This document shows, one piece after another, positions 56,601 through 64,000 of a DNA stretch of 64,000 bases. This DNA is from Ulota crispa (Eukaryota > Streptophyta > Bryopsida > Orthotrichales > Orthotrichaceae): positions 16,864,001-16,928,000 of the forward strand of contig OY987243.1 of NCBI GenBank assembly GCA_963920765.1, written 5' to 3'. A program made the position numbers and the translations under genes. Numbering within the stretch: position 1 is the stretch's first letter; each line of letters starts with the position of its first letter. The notes beneath the pieces are model-generated. The model made no database searches and had not been told where the DNA came from. It saw nothing but the letters and a program-made list of their open reading frames with translations.

Positions 56601-59600
56601 ACTGCGCCCACCAACTGATCATCCATGATCACATTTGATGGTGAAATATATGGCTGACTTCCAATATTCTCGAGCTTGTCAAGATGTCTGATACGTCGGG
56701 TTGTAAGATCACCAGCATGCATGTCTTCAAGATCGTCGACATGTCGATTATGCCTGTTTTTGAACTTCCTTCCCATTGGTGACTGCACTTCTTTTCCTGC
56801 CCCACGAGCAACGCCAAGTTCTGCTCCAGAAACCTGCACAGATTCCAGCGACCCTGAAACTGTCGCGTCGCTATCCCGTAAAAACATTTGCCTCAGCGCC
56901 GTGGATGATGTGTCAGGATCTGGACTCGAGGCTTGACCACCTGGACCTCCAGAATTACCCGAATCTGTCGCAACGTGTCCTTCCGACACTTTTTCCCCTT
57001 CATTTCGTAAATCTGGCTCACCTACAACTATCTCCGATAGGGACACTTGCTCAGACCCATACCCAATTTCACTAGCAACAAAACCTACTCGGCTTTCTGA
57101 ATTAGGATAAACCACCCGTTGCACCGCACATGCCCTCTCTGCAAAATCGTCCACTTGGTGGTGCTCTGCCTCCAGTTGCGTAACAGCTTCATCTGATTTC
57201 TCAAGGCATTCTAAGATGGGCTCCTCGCCAACTTTCTCCTCCGCCGAAGCCACCATCTGATCTCTTCCATCAGCATGAACACATTCTGCAACTAGAGGAT
57301 TCCCAGTCGCATGTCGGAATACAGTGGCTGACGCCATTTCCACGAATCCAACACAACTCATCTGTGGACCGCTTCGACAGTGACTTCCCATTAAGCTATC
57401 TTTACCTCCAGCATTCTGACCCATCAAATCTTCTCGCAGTTCAATGTGGCAGTTGTTATCCTCTCGTTCCCTTCCACTGACTGCCCCTTCATCAACAGGT
57501 TCAAACATGCCCTCAGCAGGGAGTGATACACTTCCCTCCAAGGCTCTAGTTAGCTCCTCGAAAAGTTCAACATCCACCACCTGCTCATCGTTAGACACAG
57601 AATCAGGTACCACAACAGTTTTTGGATCCACCACAGCCTTTGCCAATGTAACAGCCTCGTCTATGCTTGAGGGTACATGTGATGCTAGGATTGCAGCCAC
57701 TTCTCGAGAGTCCATGGCAGCTATCTCTGAAAGAATGTCTGCGGACCGTAGCTCGTTCACAAGTAATGCCTCATCGTCGTCTTCCGGGAGCTGAGCATCC
57801 AACGCCTCATCGACGGCACACGTCGAATCAGCCACCAGAGGACTTCTCCGTTCAACCACAGCCTCTGCCGGAGATATTTTCACTCCATATCTTTCAAACA
57901 ATTCGGGCCGTACAGGAGAGAATGTTTCATCAGTTTCATAGATGTTATCCAGTGCAAAACTTCTCTGACCCTCGCATAAGCTCTCCTCTCGTAGCCCTAC
58001 CCCATCTCTATCGACGTCCTCCATTTCCTTCAAGCCAACTTTGCAAGACCACTCCAAGATCGTCTCAGCACCCACAGAACCAGCGCCACGCTTCTCTGTC
58101 TCCACACGACGTGACGGATACTGGGTCGTCTCGTCCGACATTTCTACATCGGAACGAATAAACGACAAGGTGTGCTCTTTGCCCCGTTCAGAGTGCACCA
58201 CTGCATCTCCGCAAAGTCCTACCTCATTTTCGATCAAAGCCTCTGGCACAGGTACATCGTCTCTTCTCCTTATGGGCACGACTGCTGCTGCCTCCGCAGC
58301 AGCTTCTGACAACGTACCTGCAGTCTCCTCTTTCAAAATGTCTGCATCTCGTAATTCATCCACACCAAGGGCTTGCGATGGTTCCTCCGACTCGAACACA
58401 TCAGCCATCTCCTCGTCATTGTCCATCGAACCAGGCACCGCACAACTTGTTCGTCCCACCCCAGCTGGTAGAGCAACCTCTCCTGGTGTTAAGTACACAC
58501 ATACGTCTGGAGCAGCACAAGCCTCAAGCGAGTCAACGATATTCCTCTTTGAGGCTTTGTGTGCCGACCGTGATTCATCTGCACCAAAGGGGCCAGACGG
58601 CTCCTCACAAAGTTCAACATCCAATACCTTCTCGCCAGTAAACACACAACCGGCCACCGCAGCTTCTTCGCGTGGAACACTCTGTTGTGTTCTTCTAGGT
58701 AAAGGCGATGTTAAGCCAGCACCAGCTTCGGACGAATCTAGAGCACCCATATTCGATGCATTCTCTGCAAATCTTGATTCCTCTAAAGCAAGGCCTCGCG
58801 ATAACTCTTCGAGAAGTTGTGCATCCGTCATCTCATCCTCCATTGACGCACCATCATTCCCCGCAACATCTGCCGGTGATACATCCGCTTCTGCTTTTCT
58901 GAGGACAGGTGATGCTGGGACCGTAGCCGTTCCTGAGAAGTCAATGGCAACCCTATCTGACAGAATCTCTGCGGACAATGATTCATTTACAGCAAAGGGG
59001 CCGCCGCCTTCTTCCGGAAGCGCAGTACCCGATGCGTCCTGATCAGAACACATCGAATCAGCAACCCTTGCACTTCTTCGTTCTCCAACAGTCTCCGCCT
59101 GTAGACCATCACCCACTACTCTTGGCAGCACAGCTGATGTAGAGACCGCAGTAGCTCTCGGGATGTCGCTTCCATCCCTCTCCGGCACGGCGTCTGCGGA
59201 GCGTGATGCATCTCCAGCAACAGCTTGCAAGAGCTTATCAGGAAAGCGAACACCCGATATCCTCCCGCCATTAGACACAGAACCAGCCCGTGGTGAACTT
59301 GACCGTTGTGCAACAGGGGGAAGCAATCGAGTGGTCTCGTTCAATAGAGCTAAAAACCCGCCCTCTACTTTCGTAGAATGTGACTGCAACTGAACAGGTG
59401 GAGAATGATCCCCCACATTCACATGCAAGGTTCCCGCTGTCTTGCAAGAAGGATCTGCTCTTACTTCGACAGGATCATTACCCAGTTGAGCTTGCAGAAG
59501 TGAGGAGTATGACACAGGCGGCATTCTATCACGAACCGTGTCTCCACTAAACGACAGCTCACTTGGCATGCCTGAGTCTGCAATGCTATGTACAGCGGCA

Positions 59601-60854
59601 TGAGGCTGAGTTCCAGAAGCACTGATGGCACCTTCTAAAAGACTTCTGAACGACAACATCGGCAGTTGAAAACCAGTACGTGATTTGGAGTCCATCCCTC
59701 TGAATTTCAGAAGTGATCGAGGAATCCCATCGACCTTCAAACCCTCGGCCCTCAAAGCTCTTCCGCGCATGATGCCTGCGCCAACGCTCTTAGGGGTAGG
59801 AAGGGACAGAGGCCCACGTTTGTCCGCCTCCATACCCGTGCCATCCTTGTGTTCGGAAATAAGTTCAGCAAGAGGCCCTTCAGCAGCAGCTCTGGACGTA
59901 TCTTGTTGAGAGTCGCTCATCGAATTCTCCAGGAACCGAGTCCCTGCTTTCCCCTGAGGCGTGGAACTCGACTTCGAAGTGCCACTTTGTGTAACCCCAT
60001 TCGGAGCGCATTTCGATTGCAAATCCTGGTACCCGGGTCTACCCATCCTCTCCGACCGTTGCTTTACTCGCTCCAATATAATTTCCACGGGTTGTGGAGG
60101 GATGAAAACTGTGGGCGGCATCCCTCCCCCTACATCACCAAGCTACACCATTGGCCCCCGCGCCAAGAGGTCAGCGACAATAACGATCAGAAAAACATGA
60201 TCGTTTGCCATTCCTTTCCCAATTCAGCCTTCGCCACCAGGTAAAGCACCTCTTCTGCGGCGCCTTAAATTTCGTTACCACCACTACCTTCACATTAAGC
60301 AATCATAACCCTGCAAGATTAGAGAACAACCGTGCATTAGACCGTGTTGAAAATCTAGAGCTGCAGCACAAATTCAAACTTCCGAAGACTTCGCCTTGAT
60401 CCACAATCCTCCTAAACCTTTGTCTGTGCTCGCACAAGGTTAGCTCACGGAACCGGCTTTCAAAGCCGTTCCTGCTCCAAGTAGCAAAAAGCCAGCAAGA
60501 TAGACAGTCACTAACACACACACACACACACACACACTCCGCATGGAGCTTTGTACAGCGCCAATTTCGTAGCCATTCTGTATTCATCTATGCTAACTTA
60601 CTGGAAGTTCGACTTGAATCGCAGAGTTGTTGTGCAGGCTTTCCCTCGGAAGCAGAAGTTGTATAATCCGAGAGTGAACTGGCTACCGTGGGCCGGCGGC
60701 AGCTGCTGATCAACAAGGACAAGAACCAAGCTCTAGGGATTAAACTCACTCTCGTTCCCGTCTGCACGATTTCTAAGACACGTAGGCGTTTTCTGCTTCT
60801 AAAGTACTCGCGTCGAGACTTCTTAGAGTTCTTGCCACTGTCGTTCCTCTGCAT
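50688..60854 (-). CDS. Large BRPF/JADE-like chromatin reader (EPL-PHD-ePHD)
   Basis: Exons: 60854-60750 (inferred 5' exon), 60142-56612, 56483-56286, 56038-55758, 55668-54987, 54657-54500, 54131-53849, 53668-52772, 52578-52396, 51881-50688; 2503 aa. If translation begins at Met 60121 instead, 2461 aa. Order: about 1170 low-complexity acidic/Ser/Ala residues; an AT-hook-like PPKKRGRPRA near 1215-1224; an enhancer-of-polycomb-like segment SDYDMDDEDERWL (1392-1404) with KQLISEDKFEEIIEYFE; PHD finger CCICNGGKDDENNL (from 1586) to about 1650; extended PHD CALCRKRGGALKPT...HVACALY...CGLCG...HISCG (about 1652-1780); and a Cys finger C-x2-C-x8-C-x2-C-x4-C-x2-C...C-x2-C (2162-2211). EPL plus PHD-knuckle-ePHD is the layout of BRPF/JADE scaffolds of MYST acetyltransferases; a nuclear histone-reading role is inferred. 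The exon 4/5 join needs a GTAAG|GTGGAG donor. Intact otherwise. Confidence 0.85.
60513..60537. repeat. (CA)n microsatellite
   Basis: About twelve AC dinucleotides in a row, inside the proposed first intron of the chromatin gene. Simple repeat. Confidence 0.95.
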
Positions 60855-62216
60855 ATAAAATGTGAGCTAAAGCTACCAGCATTGTTTGCTGCCCTTGCGC
60901 AACGAGCTGACGCTGACGATCTTCTGAGAAAACTAACATAACACCGAACCACGAGTGCAGCAGGGAGATGATCCTAACCGCCACCAGAATTCATCACAGA
61001 CAAAGAAGCGACGGCAAACCTTCAATTGCTGTCGCCAAGCAGCTTATTCACCCCGTACCTGGGATATTTCTCTCTCAAGGAATTCCGACACCGATCGTTT
61101 CGAAACCACCGCGTTCTCCGTCATCTCGACATCAATTCCTGCTCTGACGCTTTTGCCGTCACAATCACGGCGGCGTCATTTCAATAACGACCCGTCGACA
61201 CTACAAACCTGGCTGCTGGTCGCGTTCTCCACCAAAATGCATCATCTTCTTCACAAAAAGAACAATCGCTACAGTGCCGCACCTTTGGGCGGGTCGCGAC
61301 CATCCGGGACCAAACCCGTTAGACCTAAATTATAATTCGAGTCTGCGTTGCAAGTCGGCAATCACAATGTCACGCCGCCCTTTCCATCAACGCAGAGGGA
61401 ACTCACTCGGGAACAGTAGAAACGCGACAAGAACGCTTGGGAACGATTGTGGGAACTCTCGATTCTTGCCCGAAGCGCTCCACTTCGAAGAGTTCTCGAC
61501 CCAATTTCCATCGCAAATCAGGTCCAGACCAGAACGCCGTTTCGCTTCCAAAAGTTTGGGGTGTTCAAATTAGGATGTACAGTACTTGGGTGAGTGGGCG
61601 GGTTCTTGGGAAATTTGAATTCGTAGGGCGGGGACTTTGAACCTAAGCTTACTTCCCTCGGAGTTTGGTTTGGCGGCGTTGAGCGTTCAGAATTTTCTGA
61701 GGACCGTACACACTAAAAGCTTAGTACACGTTCCTCAAATGCCTCCTCTCCATAGCCAGCTCTCAAGACCGCCGTCTGCTCTGACCCGTGCGTGAGCTTG
61801 CTTCTTTCCCTTCACATGCACCGCTTTCTTGCCAAGTCGAAATTCTGTAACTTAGTTGCGTTCCCCGAGAAAAATAGCAAAAATTGAACCCCACAGTTTG
61901 CTGGCATCATTTCGAAGAGGCTTGACTTTGCTCTCGAACATTTTTAAATGCGACGAACTCGATGGTGGTTCCTGATGCATGCGGTGGAGAAAATTAGGGC
62001 TGTGAGTTACGCTGATCGTTCTCGTCGAAACCATATGCAGGAAGCTTGGTGCAAAGGAAGGCGGCGTTCGTAGCCGCTAATTCGCATTGTAGGCATGGCT
62101 CTTTCTTTTCTCAAGGTACTTCATCTTGCAGCTGAATATGCTTTTTGTGCTTGCAGCAGCAGGGTTTTGGACTTTCTCTCAGCACACTCTATAAATGCGT
62201 CTCTTTATGATTTTGT
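60855..62216. promoter_or_regulatory. Shared divergent promoter region
   Basis: About 1.36 kb separates the start of the minus-strand chromatin gene from the plus-strand nuclease gene. It is less AT-rich than other spacers and free of the small transposons seen elsewhere. Open frames (60955-61335, 61274-61573) have no family resemblance. Specific promoter elements were not identified; a 22-codon ATG frame at 62096 ending CTCAAG|GTACTT could be an alternative first exon of the nuclease, but it did not join in frame. Confidence 0.4.
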
Positions 62217-63847
62217 GTGGAGATACGTGTATATGAGTTAAATTTTCGGACTGACCGAGAATGTAAGCTCCCAATTTCATGGCTCCCCTGCCACCTGAAT
62301 CCTCGTGCAGGATTTTTTTCGAAGGGGCTGTGGAGAAAAGGACGATCCGTACCTGTTCAAGCGAGGCCTTTTAGTACGATTCTGATCACTCATTCTTCCG
62401 GCGTTGTTTCCAGTCTTCCGAATATCTTGGGGTATGTGCACCGCCACTGTTCATTTTACGCCTGTTGTTGGTATTGTCAGTTGTGGGGAAAAGGGGGGGA
62501 AAAAGTACTTACAAATAGTACCTTGATATGGTGGAGCAGTGAGTTTGCAGCTGACGCTGTCAAAGCCGGGTTAGAGCTGCAGTCTGTGAGAGATGATGAC
62601 TCTGCGCTTGCCCTTCCAGTAAGTGTATACTAACACGAATGTGGTGGTCAAAACATAATAATGCAAGTGTTAGTTCTAATTCATCCACAAATGAAGCGTC
62701 ATAACTTTTGCGTATTTCATTATAATAATGCAATTTTTGGTATATTGGAATCTTCTGTTTCATTTGCTGAATTGAACATCAGTAAAAAATTTGACCAGTT
62801 TAGTGATAGTAACCATACTCAGGGATTACGTTTGAGCAACCCCTACGGAAGGTCATTGTTGTTGTCACATGGTCGTTGAGTCCAGGACTTTTGCATATTT
62901 CATTAAAATAATGCAACTTTTGGTATATTGGAATCTGTTTCATTTGCTGAATTGAACATCAGTAAAAATCTGACCAGTGTAGTGATAGTAACCATGCTAC
63001 TTTGAGCAACCCCTATGGAAGGTCATTGTTGTTGTCACATGGTCGTTGAGTCCAGGAAGAGCTGCAACAAAGGACGGAGCGCTGGCAAAGCCTACGCAAA
63101 GGGCGCATCACAGCAAGCGCGTTTGGCAATGCACTGGGGTTCTGGAAGACAGGCAGGGCGGAGCTGTGGGAGGAGAAGCTGGGCCTGCGGAAGCCATTTT
63201 CAGGCAACCAAGCCACAGTGTGGGGCACAAACCAGGAAGCCGGCGCCATTGAGCGGTACAAGCAACTGACAGGCAACCGAGTTGATCACATGGCCTTCAA
63301 GATTTACAAAGAAGGGGATGATTTGCACGGGTGGCTGGGCGCATCACCGGACGGCCTGATAGACGCCAACGTTTCCAGAGTGTTCAGCCAAGGAGGGATT
63401 CTGGAAGTGAAATGCCCACATAACAAGGGCAGCCCTGAAACCGGGGCTCCGTGGTCGTCGGTGCCGCATTACTACATGCCGCAAGCGCAAGGACTGCTGG
63501 AGATTTTCGACCGAGAGTGGATGGATTTCTATGTGTGGTGCGTGAACGGGAGCTCCATCTACCGAATCTACCGAGACGAGCGGTACTGGGGACTCATTTT
63601 TAGAGTGATGAGTGAGTACTGGTGGGGTAACGTCGTCCCTGCCAAGCATCACTTGCTCAAGGGCAACGAGTTGGACCGAGTGCAAGTGTATCGTCCTCAG
63701 GCCAAGCACCCGCTTACCAATGAGATTGTGTCCATGAGTCGCTTGTTGGCTGTGCGCGCTCCTCTCATCTGGAAAGACTTGAGATCGCCGGGTATGATGT
63801 CCGACCAATACCTCAAGGAGAAGTTGGATTTGTTTTATTCTTTGTAG
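62217..63847 (+). CDS. YqaJ-type nuclease (At1g67660-like), probably organellar
   Basis: Exons 62217-62431, 62537-62618 and 63056-63847, GT/AG and in frame, give 362 aa. Residues 1 to about 85 are basic and Ser-rich (KGLWRKGRSVPVQARPFSTI), like a mitochondrial or plastid presequence. The YqaJ/lambda-exonuclease-type PD-(D/E)XK core follows: ERWQSLRKGRITASAFGNAL (about 106-127), Glu160 (WGTNQEAG), Asp198 (GASPDG) and Glu216-x-Lys218 (GILEVKCP), then YYMPQAQGLLEI and WMDFYVWC. These are the metal-binding and catalytic positions, so it should be an active DNA exonuclease; the closest plant relative by pattern is the Arabidopsis At1g67660 restriction-endonuclease-like protein. Stop TAG at 63845. 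The first exon is the least certain part (start chosen because it joins in phase). Intron 2 is internally duplicated. Confidence 0.85.
62704..63055 (+). repeat. Tandem duplication covering a 3' splice site
   Basis: Two copies (62704-62885 and 62887-63055) share ACTTTTGC, TTTTGGTATATTGGAATC, GCTGAATTGAACATCAGTAA, GTCATTGTTGTTGTCACATG and the terminal GGTCGTTGAGTCCAG. The second copy has lost about 13 bases. The splice acceptor TCCAG|G is therefore present twice (62885 and 63055); only the second opens the YqaJ frame cleanly. Confidence 0.92.
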
Positions 63848-64000
63848 TAGAGGTCACGATTTATCTATTAGTACTTACGTGGAAGAAATCATTTACAAAT
63901 GTTGTGTCAATCTCTTTCTCATTGACCAGCTAGAAGGATATACCCCCATCACCCTTAACTTATCCGTCCCTTTTTGCCTCTTGGCTCTTGAACTTGATCT
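63848..64000 (+). other. 3' flank of the nuclease gene
   Basis: Short AT-rich stretch after the stop codon; presumed 3' untranslated region. Nothing else visible before the window ends. Confidence 0.4.

Noticed and set aside
58041-59042. 333-codon plus-strand frame
   Set aside because: Antisense shadow of the long low-complexity exon of the chromatin gene; Ser/Thr-rich mirror composition, no family.
1-64000. tRNA or rRNA genes
   Set aside because: No cloverleaf with matching B-box (GGTTCGANTCC) or rRNA-like segment noticed by eye; a covariance-model scan would be needed to exclude them fully.

Overview
The window looks like nuclear DNA of a land plant, most likely a bryophyte-grade plant (moss or liverwort); the species cannot be fixed from the sequence. 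Reasons: multi-exon genes with GT/AG introns and plant-type products (plant lipoxygenases, a plastid-type short-chain dehydrogenase, a YqaJ-type organellar nuclease like Arabidopsis At1g67660), very AT-rich spacers, and typical plant DNA transposons (CACTA, Mutator-like hairpin elements, Harbinger-like). No bacterial, organellar or CRISPR features were seen.

Layout. 1-2.03 kb: the 5' half of a lipoxygenase gene (minus strand, running off the left edge). 2.0-33 kb: a gene-poor block built largely from small inverted-repeat DNA transposons, several nested in one another. Its centrepiece is a fossil DNA transposon of about 7.7 kb (9002-16696) with matching terminal inverted repeats and a 12-bp flanking direct repeat. 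It held two divergent genes: a Mutator-like/SWIM-finger transposase (minus strand) and a DNA-methyltransferase-like gene (plus strand), separated by about seven palindromic 97-bp tandem repeats. 33.1-36.8 kb: an intact 11-exon plastid short-chain dehydrogenase (minus). 37-39.1 kb: more small elements. 39.5-45.9 kb: a complete 10-exon lipoxygenase (minus, 944 aa) with small transposons in four of its introns. 46-50.6 kb: spacer with one nested element and a doubtful small gene. 50.7-60.9 kb: a very large chromatin-reader gene (minus, about 2500 aa) with an enhancer-of-polycomb-like segment, PHD, extended PHD and a further Cys finger. 62.2-63.85 kb: a YqaJ-type nuclease gene (plus), divergent from the chromatin gene, whose second intron is tandemly duplicated including its 3' splice site.

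Recurrent small-element families defined here from the sequence itself: family A (TIR AACNCCATATTYRTTAA..., 4-bp target duplications TAGA, ATAA, ATTC, ATTA, TGAT); family B (TTAACCCCTAAAYG... ends, TTAA target duplication, piggyBac-like); Mutator-like hairpins (GGGAAAAWTT ends, perfect 9-bp target duplications); CACTA miniatures (CACTACAAGAAA / CACTAGAAGAAA ends, 3-bp duplications); one Harbinger-like element (GAGYATCTCCAC ends, TAA duplication); and a GGTAGGARCACCC-ended family.

The exon models of lipoxygenase 2, the dehydrogenase and the nuclease were assembled by hand and stay in frame across every junction. The chromatin gene has one junction that needs an unusual donor choice. The two lipoxygenases are on the same strand about 37 kb apart and are probably paralogues.
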